From NCBI RefSeq assembly GCF_004000885.1, contig NZ_BIMC01000001.1:795331-859330 (forward strand): 64,000 nt of DNA. Reading direction: 5' to 3'. The stretch's first letter is position 1; each line of letters starts with the position of its first letter. Both the position numbers and the translations under genes were made by a program. Shown here piece after piece: positions 29,322 to 38,141 of this stretch. Below the pieces are notes generated by a model. It was not told the origin of the DNA. It was given only the letters and a program-made list of their open reading frames with translations, and did not search any database. This stretch comes from Paenibacillus glucanolyticus NBRC 15330. GTDB taxonomy: Bacteria > Bacillota > Bacilli > Paenibacillales > Paenibacillaceae.

Positions 29322-29345
29322 TGCACTGACGCCTCCGGTCCCTAG

Positions 29346-30443
29346 TTATTTCGCTTTACCTTTTAGTTTATATACATAGGCCAGCACTTCAGCTACGGCC
29401 TGGAACAGGTCTCCCGGAATCGAATCCCCGATTTCCGACCGTTGGTACAAAGCTCGTGCCAGCGGCTTATTTTCCATCGTTATAATTCCGTGTTCCTTCG
29501 CTATCTCTTTAATCCGCAAGGCCATGAAATCCTGGCCCTTCGCAATGATCTGCGGAGCTTCCATCATGGAACCGTCATACTTGATAGCCACTGCAAAGTG
29601 GGTCGGGTTCGTGATGATAACGTCGGCATTCGGAACTTCCTGCATCATCCGCTGAAGTGCCATCCGACGCTGGCGCTCCCTGATCTTTCCTTTAATGAGC
29701 GGATCGCCTTCCATTTTTTTGTACTCATCTTTAATATCTTGCTTGGACATTCGAATGTTTTTTTCATAATCATACCTTTGGTACATGTAATCCAGAACGG
29801 CCAGGATTATGAGGCCAATCGCAATCTTAAATCCCAGAGACATGGTGATATCCGCAACGAAATGAAATATGGCATCGGGACCCATGGTTGACAAGGAGGA
29901 TAATCCCTCTCTGGCAGCCCATAAGGTGCTGTAAACCAGATAACCGATGATGGTCAATTTAATGACCGACTTCAAAAATTCAACCAAAGAACGCATGGAG
30001 AATATGTTTTTGAAGCCTTTGATTGGGTCTAATTTTTCAAACTTCATTTTCAGAGGCTCACCGGTCAACATAAATCCGACTTGCAAATAATTGGAGATCA
30101 GCGCAATCACAAAAATCGAAATAAATAATGGAGCCAGCAGAAGCAAGATTTGAATGCCATATTCTCCAAACAGCTGCATCACATTGTCTTTTGTAACGTC
30201 CATGGAGAGCCGATTAATATAGACATCGGTGAATAATCGAACGGTATGGTCTCTCATATAACCGCCGAAGATTAACAGGCAAAAAAAAGCCGCAAGCAAA
30301 ACCGATGCACCCGATACCTCCATGCTCTTGGCAACTTGGCCTTTCTTACGCGTATCCTGACGTTTCTTCGGTGTCGCTTTCTCCGTCTTTTCGCCAGCGA
30401 ACAATTGTAAGTCGACCGGATACCGGTATGACATCCGCTTCAT
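29346..30443 (-). CDS. flhB: Flagellar export switch protein FlhB
   Basis: Membrane component that switches export from hook to filament substrates. It has an N-terminal cytosolic segment (FAGEKTEKATPKKRQDTRKK), four membrane helices up to about residue 210, and a C-terminal domain with the autocleavage motif NPTH (VIITNPTHFAVAIKY). The start is placed at ATG 30443, 6 bases after AGGAGG, for 365 residues; an ATG 6 bases earlier overlaps the RBS. A free-standing copy of its C-terminal domain (ylqH) is encoded at about 63 kb. Confidence 0.96.
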   Translation of the reverse strand: MKRMSYRYPVDLQLFAGEKTEKATPKKRQDTRKKGQVAKSMEVSGASVLLAAFFCLLIFGGYMRDHTVRLFTDVYINRLSMDVTKDNVMQLFGEYGIQILLLLAPLFISIFVIALISNYLQVGFMLTGEPLKMKFEKLDPIKGFKNIFSMRSLVEFLKSVIKLTIIGYLVYSTLWAAREGLSSLSTMGPDAIFHFVADITMSLGFKIAIGLIILAVLDYMYQRYDYEKNIRMSKQDIKDEYKKMEGDPLIKGKIRERQRRMALQRMMQEVPNADVIITNPTHFAVAIKYDGSMMEAPQIIAKGQDFMALRIKEIAKEHGIITMENKPLARALYQRSEIGDSIPGDLFQAVAEVLAYVYKLKGKAK

Positions 30444-30454
30444 CTCCATCCTCC

Positions 30455-31249
30455 TTATGTCGGCCCGTCGCCAACAACACCGAGCAGCTGCCGGAGCGCT
30501 TCAAACATTTTGGCAAACAGATGATCAAACAGTGATACAAGCATGGGCATGAGCAGCATCAACAGCACGAGTCCAACGATGATTTTGATAATGATGCCGA
30601 TAACAAAAACATTGAACTGCGGAGCCGTTCTTGCCAGAAAGCCAAGTCCTACATCGGTCAGGAACAGGGCTGCTACCAGCGGAGCTGCCATTTGAAGTGC
30701 CAGCACAAAAGAGTGCGAGAACGTTCGAACGAGAAAATCCGTTACATTGCCGTCATGAATCTTTCCAAACACATCGCCTGTAATCGGAATCCAGTCATAA
30801 CTGTACATGATGGCGTCGAGCAGATAATGGTGGCCGTTCATGCTTAAGAACACCAATAAAGCCAGATAGTACTTGAAGTTACCGATCAAAGGTGTTGAGG
30901 CACCTGTGAATGGATCAATGACATTCGCCATACTGAATCCGATCTGAATATCAATTAATGCCCCAGCTGTCTGAACAACGGCCATAATTAGATAAGCAGT
31001 AAAACCAAGAAGCAGTCCCACCAATACTTCCTGGACAATCAATATGACGTAGGACAGATCCTGCGGAACCACTTCGCCAAGCCCGAATGAAAAATAGACG
31101 ATCAGGGCGATGATAGCCGAAAGGGCTATCTTGTACGAAGTAGGAACACTCCGAGAAGTAAACACAGGCGAAATTACAAAAAAAGATGTTATTCGACAAA
31201 AAATAAGCATAAAAACAGGTAAACTTTGCTGCAACCATTCCATGGACAC
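30455..31249 (-). CDS. fliR: Flagellar export gate protein FliR
   Basis: A 264-residue hydrophobic protein with about six membrane helices, part of the FliP-FliQ-FliR export gate. Conserved features include VISPVFTSRSVPTSYKIALS at the N terminus and the later VDPFTGASTP-like loop (ANVIDPFTGASTPLIG). It lies 5 bases after fliQ and 11 bases before flhB. Confidence 0.95.
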   Translation of the reverse strand: MSMEWLQQSLPVFMLIFCRITSFFVISPVFTSRSVPTSYKIALSAIIALIVYFSFGLGEVVPQDLSYVILIVQEVLVGLLLGFTAYLIMAVVQTAGALIDIQIGFSMANVIDPFTGASTPLIGNFKYYLALLVFLSMNGHHYLLDAIMYSYDWIPITGDVFGKIHDGNVTDFLVRTFSHSFVLALQMAAPLVAALFLTDVGLGFLARTAPQFNVFVIGIIIKIIVGLVLLMLLMPMLVSLFDHLFAKMFEALRQLLGVVGDGPT

Positions 31250-31254
31250 TCAGC

Positions 31255-31524
31255 CTATCCGATATATTTGTAGAGATTGTCCAAAATACCGTGGGTAAAA
31301 TCCACTAACGTCGTTAATATCCAAGGACCAAACAGCAATAATGATACGAGAACGATAACAATTTTCGGCACAAAAGCCAGCGTCTGTTCCTGGATTTGCG
31401 TTGTTGCTTGAAAAATACTGATGATAAGTCCGACAACAAGTGCGAGAACCATCATCGGTGCGCTCACCTGGAGCACAATATAGACCGCTTGTCCTGCCAG
31501 ACCGATAATAAATTCAGAGCTCAC
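31255..31524 (-). CDS. fliQ: Flagellar export gate protein FliQ
   Basis: An 89-residue protein with two membrane helices (VLQVSAPMMVLALVVGLIIS and FVPKIVIVLVSLLLFGPWIL) joined by the conserved FQATTQIQEQTLAFVPK loop. Length and motif are typical of FliQ. GTG start. It lies between fliP and fliR. Confidence 0.96.
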   Translation of the reverse strand: MSSEFIIGLAGQAVYIVLQVSAPMMVLALVVGLIISIFQATTQIQEQTLAFVPKIVIVLVSLLLFGPWILTTLVDFTHGILDNLYKYIG

Positions 31525-31564
31525 GGCTTAGTCCCCCTGTATTCGAATTACTTGCCGCTTATTG

Positions 31565-32317
31565 CTATGGGTTAAAGCTCATCAGCATGGATTTAACCAC
31601 CAGATACCAGCCGTCTACCAGAACAAAGAGCAAAATCTTGAATGGCAGCGAGATCATGACCGGCGGCAGCATCATCATCCCCATCGCCATCAGCACGCTG
31701 GCAACAACGATATCGATGACCAAAAAAGGGATAAATATCATAAAGCCCATTTGAAAGCCTGTCTTCAGCTCACTAATGGCAAATGCCGGTACCAAAACCG
31801 TTAATGGGATATCCTCGTAGGTTTCGGGCTTCTCCGCACCTGTGTAATTCATAAACAAGAGAAGATCCTTTTCCCGTGTATGGGAGAACATAAACTTCTT
31901 CATTGGATCCTGAGCCTTATCCAGTGCCTCCGTCTGGCTAATCTCACCTTTGAGATATGGCTGCAGCGCAACGTCATTTATGGATGACAACGTCGGTGCC
32001 ATAACAAATAAGGTAAGGAAGAGTGCCAGGCCGATCAACACCTGGTTCGGCGGGGTTTGCATGGTTCCGAGTGAAGTACGGACAAAACCAAGCACGATCA
32101 CAATCCGTGTGAAACTTGTCATCAGAACCAGAATTGCTGGTGCAATACTAAGAATCGTGATCAGGAGTATCAAAGACAAGGAGCTTGTCCCCGGCGTGTC
32201 TCCTTCATTGCCGATTTGAATATCGATGTTCGGAATGGGATCCGCAAATGCCGTATGAGAAAACAAAAATCCAAACAATATGAAAATCGCGATAGCGTAA
32301 GAGATCTTTTTATTCAT
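31565..32317 (-). CDS. fliP: Flagellar export gate protein FliP
   Basis: A 250-residue export-gate subunit. A cleavable signal-like N terminus (ISYAIAIFILFGFLFSHTAF) is followed by a short periplasmic stretch and four membrane helices. Conserved elements are MTSFTRIVIVLGFVRTSLGT, TPPNQVLIGLALFLTLFVM and the C-terminal MGMMMLPPVMISLPFKILLF. The start overlaps the fliO stop by 4 bases (ATGA). Confidence 0.97.
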   Translation of the reverse strand: MNKKISYAIAIFILFGFLFSHTAFADPIPNIDIQIGNEGDTPGTSSLSLILLITILSIAPAILVLMTSFTRIVIVLGFVRTSLGTMQTPPNQVLIGLALFLTLFVMAPTLSSINDVALQPYLKGEISQTEALDKAQDPMKKFMFSHTREKDLLLFMNYTGAEKPETYEDIPLTVLVPAFAISELKTGFQMGFMIFIPFLVIDIVVASVLMAMGMMMLPPVMISLPFKILLFVLVDGWYLVVKSMLMSFNP

Positions 32318-32838
32318 GAATCCTTATGATCCTCCCGCAGCAATTCTTCGACCTTTTCTTTCCGGTTCGGTACGCTGCGCAGCTTGGATTCAAACACTTC
32401 ATGGAATGAAGATGTATCGTCCAATTCAATTTCTTCCGGTGGTTTTTCTTTACGGAGTTTTGCCGCCAGTTTCGAAATAAAAGGCGGCAGCGCCCCATTA
32501 TGTATTCCAGAATCCTGTTCAAATGCTGCTAGGATAAGAGCAACCTCTGCTGGATCAGAAATTTTGTCCACCAACCGGACGTCTTCGCCAACTCCGATCA
32601 CATAGATGCTGCCCCCAATCTCAACGATCTGAAGGGATTTGTTAGGGCCCATCCCAACCGCACCCAATGTGCGAATAGAACGGCCCTGCATCCAGCTCTG
32701 ATTCTTTTTGCTCAGAAAGCGAATCAGGAACACGATCAACGCAACGATGATGGCAAGAACGATAAAGACATAAAACAACTGTAAATAATACCCGGTAGTA
32801 CTACTAGAGCTTAATCCATCAGAAGCTGCCATCATCAT
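32314..32838 (-). CDS. fliO: Flagellar biosynthesis protein FliO (B. subtilis FliZ)
   Basis: A 174-residue protein with a single N-terminal membrane helix (LFYVFIVLAIIVALIVFLIR, about residues 21-40) and a cytoplasmic domain with IRTLGAVGMGPNKSLQIVEI and GVGEDVRLVDKISDP, the FliO beta domain. The C-terminal tail is charged. It assists assembly of the FliP ring, and fliP follows with a 4-base overlap. Confidence 0.88.
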   Translation of the reverse strand: MMMAASDGLSSSSTTGYYLQLFYVFIVLAIIVALIVFLIRFLSKKNQSWMQGRSIRTLGAVGMGPNKSLQIVEIGGSIYVIGVGEDVRLVDKISDPAEVALILAAFEQDSGIHNGALPPFISKLAAKLRKEKPPEEIELDDTSSFHEVFESKLRSVPNRKEKVEELLREDHKDS

Positions 32839-32849
32839 AAGAGATATCC

Positions 32850-33215
32850 TTATACGCCAAGCGTCTTATTGATGGCTTCAATTACTCTATCCGATTGGAA
32901 CGGTTTAACGATAAAGTCTTTCGCTCCTGCCTGAATCGCATCAATCACCATTGCCTGCTGACCCATGGCGGAGCACATAATCACTTTTGCGTTCGCATCA
33001 ACTTTTTTAATTTCTTTAAGTGCCGCGATACCATCCATTTCAGGCATCGTAATATCCATCGTGATCAGATCTGGACGGAGTTCTTTAAATTTCTCGATTG
33101 CTTGTGCACCGTCCTGTGCTTCCCCCACAACCTCGAATCCGTTCTTGACCAATATGTCACGGATCATCATTCTCATAAATGCAGCGTCGTCCACAATCAG
33201 AATTCGGTTAGCCAT
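32850..33215 (-). CDS. cheY: Chemotaxis response regulator CheY
   Basis: A 121-residue single receiver domain: acidic pair Asp9-Asp10, phospho-acceptor Asp54 in TMDITMPEMDG, conserved Ser in MCSAMGQ, and Lys in GAKDFIVKPF. In Bacillus-type systems CheY-P binds FliM and FliY and promotes smooth swimming. It lies between fliY and fliO, as in B. subtilis. Confidence 0.97.
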   Translation of the reverse strand: MANRILIVDDAAFMRMMIRDILVKNGFEVVGEAQDGAQAIEKFKELRPDLITMDITMPEMDGIAALKEIKKVDANAKVIMCSAMGQQAMVIDAIQAGAKDFIVKPFQSDRVIEAINKTLGV

Positions 33216-33244
33216 TGATAAAAATCCTCCCTAAAATGTTTGTG

Positions 33245-34504
33245 CTATTGTAATTTTTGAATCCGGTCCCATTGGCTTACGATATCCGTCACACGCACAC
33301 CAAAGTTCTCATCGATAACGACGACCTCACCTTTGGCAATCAATTTATGATTGACAAGGATGTCTACAGGCTCACCGGCCAGCTTGTCCAGCTCGATAAT
33401 CGAACCTTGCGACATTTCCAAGATATCCTTAATTTGCTTTTGAGTCCTTCCTAATTCTACGGTGACTTTAAGGGGAATGTCCATCAGTAAGTTCAGATTG
33501 TTTTCATCCACCTGGGTGTACGGTGCAGATTGCAGGTTAGCGAACTGCACAGGCTGCACATTTACATTACGATTTGGCATTCCGCCATACTGCTGTGGAT
33601 GCCCTTGATAAGGCATCTGAGGCTGGCCATACGGCATGGATTGCGGAATGGGTCCTCCATGGCCTTGTGCAGGCTGCTGGTAGCCTTGTCCATAATCATA
33701 TCCGTGCCCCGTTTCATTCGCATACCCTGGATCGACTGGTGATTGAGCCGGTTCCTGCGTGTTAACCGGTGCTTCCACTGTTGGTGCGGCTTCTTGCTTC
33801 GCAGGCTGAGGCTCTTCTGTTCCGTTGATGAGCATATGGACCATGTCCTTGGAAAAATTAACGGGAAGCAGCTGCATGATGGTTGAATCAATAAGTTCAC
33901 CGATAATTAATCGGAATGAAATCTTAATCAGTGTTTCATCCTGCGGAAGGTTATTTACTCCTTCCCCATTCGCCATATCCAGAATGTCAATGCCCGGTGG
34001 AGATATATTGACAAACCGGTTGAAAATCGTCGACATGCTCGTTGCGGAAGACCCCATCATCTGGTTCATGGCTTCCTGAACGGCACTGATATGAATTTCG
34101 TTCAGTTCCTCTTCCACGGGGTTTCCTTCCCCACCTAGCATCAGGTCTGCAATGACTTGAGCATCGCGTGTTTTAATGACAAGGGAATTAATCCCTTCGA
34201 ATCCATCTACATAAGTAACATGTACTGCTACATGTGGCTTCGGAAATTCTTCTTCGAACTGGCTTCGTTTAATGATCGACACTTTAGGTGTCGTGATATC
34301 TACTTTTTTGCCCAGCAGGGTGGACAGAGCCGTTGCAGCACTGCCGAAGGTAATATTGCCTATCTCACCCAGTGCATCCTGCTCTAGAGGTGTTAATACA
34401 TCATCGACAGTCGCCGCCGAAGGAATTGATGCTGGTGATGCCATTTCCGACTGTTTTAACAAAGCGTCGATTTCTTCCTGGGATAAATAATCTTTACTCG
34501 TCAA
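33245..34504 (-). CDS. fliY: Flagellar switch protein/CheY-P phosphatase FliY
   Basis: About 419 residues. An N-terminal CheY-binding peptide (DYLSQEEIDALLKQ) resembles that of FliM. The CheC-like phosphatase domain has two D/S-x3-E-x2-N sites (DALGEIGNITFGSA and SAVQEAMNQMMGSS). A Pro/Gln/Gly/Tyr-rich linker (about residues 240-320) follows, then a C-terminal FliN/SpoA domain (PLKVTVELGRTQKQIKDIL). The start is TTG 34504, 9 bases after AAGGAG and inside the 3' end of fliM (11-base overlap), so translation is coupled. Confidence 0.94.
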   Translation of the reverse strand: MTSKDYLSQEEIDALLKQSEMASPASIPSAATVDDVLTPLEQDALGEIGNITFGSAATALSTLLGKKVDITTPKVSIIKRSQFEEEFPKPHVAVHVTYVDGFEGINSLVIKTRDAQVIADLMLGGEGNPVEEELNEIHISAVQEAMNQMMGSSATSMSTIFNRFVNISPPGIDILDMANGEGVNNLPQDETLIKISFRLIIGELIDSTIMQLLPVNFSKDMVHMLINGTEEPQPAKQEAAPTVEAPVNTQEPAQSPVDPGYANETGHGYDYGQGYQQPAQGHGGPIPQSMPYGQPQMPYQGHPQQYGGMPNRNVNVQPVQFANLQSAPYTQVDENNLNLLMDIPLKVTVELGRTQKQIKDILEMSQGSIIELDKLAGEPVDILVNHKLIAKGEVVVIDENFGVRVTDIVSQWDRIQKLQ

Positions 34505-35492
34505 ATTCTTCAGCTCCTTCGATGACAATTTCATCGATTTGTACAGCAACCCGATCTTTTATCGTTCCGGGACTGCCAATATACTTTAATTTGTCGCCAA
34601 CCTTTATGGATAGTCCATCATGCATCGGTTTGTTCAATGAAATGACATCTCCGACACTCAGACCCAAAAATTCGGATACCGTCAGCTGTGACACGCCAAG
34701 CTCGGCAACAATGGAAAGCTGGGCTTTGCTTACACGCTGTTTGAGAGCATCCACTTCCTCCGGCACACTCGCCTTTTTCTCCGAGATGAACCATTGGTGC
34801 GCGGATAACTTCGACATAATCGGCTCCAGTACAACATGCGGAATACACAGATTAATCATTCCTGTGGTGTCGCCGATTTTGGTACTAAGCGATATCAGTG
34901 CAATGGTTTCGTTCGGAGAAACGATCTGCATAAACTGCGGGTTCGTTTCCAGCGCTTCAAGACGCGGCGATATGTCCAGCACCGTTTTCCATGCTTCTTG
35001 CAGGCTGTCAAATGCCCGGCTGAATATCCGCTCCATAATAATCGTTTCGATCTCGGTCATCGAGCTGATCGAAGACGGAGCAATTCCCGTTCCTCCCAGC
35101 AAGCGGTCCAACATCGCGTAGGCAATGTTCGGATGTACTTCGAGCACCATGCGGCCTACCAGAGGTTCTGCCTCAAATATATTAAGAACTGTCATTTTAG
35201 GTATAGAACGGATAAATTCATCATATGGTAGCTGTTCAACCTGTACCACATTGATTTGCACAAAAGTACGTAACTGCGCCGAGAAGTAGGTTGTTAAATA
35301 TCGTGCAAAATTCTCGTGAATCCGGGTCAAACTTCGAATATGATCCTTCGAAAACCGGAGAGCCCTCTTAAAGTCATAAGAGCGAATCTTCTTCTGTGTT
35401 TCCTCTTTTTTCAGTTCTTCAGCATCCATTTCCCCTGATGAGAGAGCGGCCAATAAGGCATCGATCTCATTCTGCGATAAAACATCAACCAT
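34494..35492 (-). CDS. fliM: Flagellar motor switch protein FliM
   Basis: A 332-residue C-ring protein. N-terminal CheY-binding peptide (LSQNEIDALLAAL), middle CheC-like domain without catalytic residues (DRLLGGTGIAPSSISSMTEI), and C-terminal SpoA domain (VAELGVSQLTVSEFLGLSVG) that pairs with FliY. ATG start 7 bases after GGGGGTG. It lies between fliL and fliY. Confidence 0.97.
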   Translation of the reverse strand: MVDVLSQNEIDALLAALSSGEMDAEELKKEETQKKIRSYDFKRALRFSKDHIRSLTRIHENFARYLTTYFSAQLRTFVQINVVQVEQLPYDEFIRSIPKMTVLNIFEAEPLVGRMVLEVHPNIAYAMLDRLLGGTGIAPSSISSMTEIETIIMERIFSRAFDSLQEAWKTVLDISPRLEALETNPQFMQIVSPNETIALISLSTKIGDTTGMINLCIPHVVLEPIMSKLSAHQWFISEKKASVPEEVDALKQRVSKAQLSIVAELGVSQLTVSEFLGLSVGDVISLNKPMHDGLSIKVGDKLKYIGSPGTIKDRVAVQIDEIVIEGAEEFDE

Positions 35493-35527
35493 CTACTCAC
35501 CCCCTTACAGGTTGTCCGACGAACCGA

Positions 35528-35992
35528 TTAGATTTCAACGATCATTACATCTGTCATTTCGATTTGAATTAAGCGCCCGGATGTTAACGACTTATTGATC
35601 AGATTCTGCAGCTTAGCGATAAACTGCTCTCGTCCCTTGGAATCGTTAAGCAATTCGGGTTTCGTGTCGACTAACGTCTTGATAATAATCGGTTTGATCT
35701 TGATTTCCTTGATTTTGTCGAATTCTTCCTTTGCTTTCTTGTCACTCAGCTGAAAAGCAAAGGCCATCTGAGCAATATATCCAGGATCAGCGATATTTGT
35801 CTTGATGCCGGTAATTTCCGATGTCATCTTCACGATCTCATCAGCCGACATTTTCGACAGGGCAGATCCGTTCCCGGAGGCAGTATCCTTTTCGTTATCT
35901 CCAACCAGCTTGTTCGACAACAAGAATATCGCCAGAACAATCAACGTGATGGACAACAGAATCGTAATTAACCAGGGGAGCATCTTTTTCAT
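35528..35992 (-). CDS. fliL: Flagellar basal body-associated protein FliL
   Basis: A 154-residue single-pass protein: N-terminal membrane helix (LPWLITILLSITLIVLAIFL, about residues 4-23) and an extracellular stomatin-like domain that ends with the family-typical GRLIQIEMTDVMIV. FliL surrounds stators and supports their activity. It overlaps flbD by 4 bases. Confidence 0.92.
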   Translation of the reverse strand: MKKMLPWLITILLSITLIVLAIFLLSNKLVGDNEKDTASGNGSALSKMSADEIVKMTSEITGIKTNIADPGYIAQMAFAFQLSDKKAKEEFDKIKEIKIKPIIIKTLVDTKPELLNDSKGREQFIAKLQNLINKSLTSGRLIQIEMTDVMIVEI

Positions 35993-36213
35993 GAAGGTTC
36001 CTCCAATTGCTGCACTTTAATGGTGGCTTGGTGAATGCCTACCTCGTGATGGTACGCTTTAATGGAAGAGATGATTTCATTTGCACTTTCAAGCACAATC
36101 ATTCGCTTTCCATTAATTAATGTAATGTAGGTGTCCGGAGTCTCCTCAACCATTTCTATCAACAGAGCGTTAAGCCACAACTGCGAACCGTTTAACCTCG
36201 TTACCGATATCAT
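35989..36213 (-). CDS. flbD: Flagellar protein FlbD (SwrD)
   Basis: A 74-residue protein with the family core MISVTRLNGSQLWLNALLIE and TPDTYITLINGKRMIVLES. The B. subtilis counterpart SwrD (YlzI) raises flagellar torque and is needed for swarming. It lies between flgE and fliL, the same position as in Bacillus, and overlaps fliL by 4 bases (ATGA). A GGAGG site precedes the ATG. Confidence 0.9.
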   Translation of the reverse strand: MISVTRLNGSQLWLNALLIEMVEETPDTYITLINGKRMIVLESANEIISSIKAYHHEVGIHQATIKVQQLEEPS

Positions 36214-36233
36214 GGACAGCCTCCTTGTTTAAT

Positions 36234-36257
36234 TAGGGAGGGGGTTGCCCCTCCCTA
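36234..36257 (-). promoter_or_regulatory. Perfect GC-rich hairpin between flgE and flbD
   Basis: TAGGGAGGGG and CCCCTCCCTA form a 10-bp perfect stem with a 4-base loop, 7 bases after the flgE stop and 20 bases before the flbD start. No U run follows on the minus strand, so it should not terminate. It fits an intercistronic mRNA-stabilising or processing hairpin protecting the 3' end of the hook-protein message. Confidence 0.6.
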
Positions 36258-36264
36258 CCCATCC

Positions 36265-37089
36265 TTATCGTTTCAGATTGACAACCTCTTGAAGCACTTC
36301 ATCCGAGGTTGTAATAATCCGGGAGTTGGCTTGGAAACCACGCTGAGCGACAATCATTTCTGAGAATTCGCTTGTCAGATCAACGTTTGACATTTCAAGC
36401 TGGCCGGCAATAATCGCACCCGTTCCTTCTTCAGCGTCGTTCCCTTCAAACATAACGGCAGCCACATCGCCATCAGGTACTGCATTCAGGGTCACGCGAT
36501 ACATATTGCCTCCGATTTTCTCCAGACCTTCCGGATTCGGAATTTTTGCAACGCCGATAATAGCTCCCGCTTCAGTAGTCCCGTCACTCAGCTTCTGTAT
36601 AATAGCGCCATTCTGAGCAATCGTGAATGCCGTAACGTCATCACCCAGCTGAATAGGATCACCCGCTGAATCGAGAACGAGCATTCCGTCTGAAGTAACC
36701 AGGTTACGCGCTACATCGACATGGAAGTCGCCTGCACGAGTCAAGAAAGGTACTTCTTGATCCTCGCTAAGCTTCACCATGAAAAATCCGTCTCCGTCAA
36801 TTCTCAGGTCCGTCGGGTTATGGGTTGTCATGGCACTGCCTGGCGTATGCATGGTATCGATCGATCCGATCGACACACCAAGACCGATCTGCTTCGCATT
36901 TACACCACCGGATGGATCGTCGGTTCCCGGTGTAACACCGGACATCGTTTGGCTAAGGATATCTTTAAACATTACACGTCCCGCTTTAAACCCAACCGTG
37001 TTTACGTTGGCAATGTTATTACCAATGACATCAAGCTTGGTTTGGAAACCTCTCATTCCGGAAATGCCGGAATACATGGATCTTAACAT
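36265..37089 (-). CDS. flgE: Flagellar hook protein FlgE (FlgG-like short form)
   Basis: A 274-residue hook/rod-family protein. The N-terminal helix and motif (MLRSMYSGISGMRGFQTKLD, then VIGNNIANVNTVGFK) and the C-terminal partner (LTSEFSEMIVAQRGFQANSR) are diagnostic. Its size is that of the short hook protein of Bacillus, formerly called FlgG, and its place after flgD supports hook rather than distal rod. RBS AAGGAGG precedes the ATG. A hairpin follows the gene. Confidence 0.9.
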   Translation of the reverse strand: MLRSMYSGISGMRGFQTKLDVIGNNIANVNTVGFKAGRVMFKDILSQTMSGVTPGTDDPSGGVNAKQIGLGVSIGSIDTMHTPGSAMTTHNPTDLRIDGDGFFMVKLSEDQEVPFLTRAGDFHVDVARNLVTSDGMLVLDSAGDPIQLGDDVTAFTIAQNGAIIQKLSDGTTEAGAIIGVAKIPNPEGLEKIGGNMYRVTLNAVPDGDVAAVMFEGNDAEEGTGAIIAGQLEMSNVDLTSEFSEMIVAQRGFQANSRIITTSDEVLQEVVNLKR

Positions 37090-37168
37090 CGATTTTCCTC
37101 CTTCTGTTGTGGACCGCCTCTGTCGATCAGCGGCCGCCTGGCTTCCTCTACGGGCCAGCCAGATTTAT

Positions 37169-37558
37169 TTATGAAATAATGACCGCGCTATCGATTTTCG
37201 TGAACACATTATCCTTCATCGCCTTACCATCCATCGCAGTGACCACGGTCCGATTCGGAATATTTACAATAAGTGCCATATCCTTCATGAGGATGAGTGA
37301 TTCCTTGCTCCCCTTGGCTGCAGCTTTTTCCACTGCGCTCTGGATCTGTTCGAGCTGATCTCCTTTTAATTCAATTCCGCGCTGCTCAAGCCTCTTGGCA
37401 GCATGGTTACTGATTTTAAGAAGATTCTCATTCAGCAGCTCCTGAAACGTACCCGCTGGTGGACTGGACTGAGCCTGCACTTGCTTTCGATCATTATGAA
37501 GCGCGGCGGGATGTATCTTCCCAGGATATAGCTGTCCAATCATCATACGGTCGCTCAT
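37169..37558 (-). CDS. Conserved flagellar-operon protein (TIGR02530-like)
   Basis: A 129-residue protein with the family core AAKRLEQRGIELKGDQLEQI (about residues 54-73), then SLILMKDMALIVNIPNRTVV and TAMDGKAMKDNVFTKID near the C terminus. This matches the small family seen between flgD and flgE in many Firmicute motility operons. A role linked to hook assembly is inferred only from position. ATG overlaps the flgD stop by 4 bases. Confidence 0.8.
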   Translation of the reverse strand: MSDRMMIGQLYPGKIHPAALHNDRKQVQAQSSPPAGTFQELLNENLLKISNHAAKRLEQRGIELKGDQLEQIQSAVEKAAAKGSKESLILMKDMALIVNIPNRTVVTAMDGKAMKDNVFTKIDSAVIIS

Positions 37559-38121
37559 GGCGTTGTCCCCCCGGACTCAATCTCATCTTGTGCGGGTGAC
37601 TCGGCTTCAGGTTCTGTCGGATCAGGATTGCTTGTTCCCGGTTCCGATGGACCTGGATTCGGCATTTCCGGATCATTCCCGGCTGGAGCGTTCTCGATTT
37701 TCAAAATCTGATCAAGGGCTACTTCGCTTTCCCCGATCTTCGCATAATGAATGCCGTCACGAACAATGATCGAATCAACGATACCGCTCTTCATGACCGT
37801 ATTCTCCGATCCATCCTCCGGTTTAAACATCCAGCTGATCTGTTTGCCGATCAAACTTGAAGCTGCGCCCAAAGACTGGCTCATTGCGGTCAATTGCGTA
37901 TTGATATTCATCAATTGCTCCAGGGAAGTAAACTGGGCCATTTGGGCGATAAACTCCCGGTCCTGCATCGGTTGAAGCGGGTCCTGATGCCGCAGCTGTG
38001 TAATCAAAATGCTCAAGAACTGATCTTTTCCAAGCTCCTGACCATTTCCGTTTTTGTTACTGACATTCCCTTTGGCGTAGTTAGGCCACATATTTTTAGT
38101 AGATACCGGCTCTGTTGCCAT
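37555..38121 (-). CDS. flgD: Flagellar hook capping protein FlgD
   Basis: A 188-residue hook-cap scaffold. The conserved N-terminal block reads LGKDQFLSILITQLRHQDPL then MQDREFIAQMAQFTSLEQL. The later part has a short domain (VDSIIVRDGIHYAKIGESEV). The C-terminal tail (about 155-188) is Pro/Glu-rich with repeated GPSEPGTSNPDPTEPE-like units and is probably disordered; it lacks the full C-terminal FlgD domains of enterobacteria. Confidence 0.93.
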   Translation of the reverse strand: MATEPVSTKNMWPNYAKGNVSNKNGNGQELGKDQFLSILITQLRHQDPLQPMQDREFIAQMAQFTSLEQLMNINTQLTAMSQSLGAASSLIGKQISWMFKPEDGSENTVMKSGIVDSIIVRDGIHYAKIGESEVALDQILKIENAPAGNDPEMPNPGPSEPGTSNPDPTEPEAESPAQDEIESGGTTP

Positions 38122-38141
38122 CCAAGCTCACCTCCTCACTG

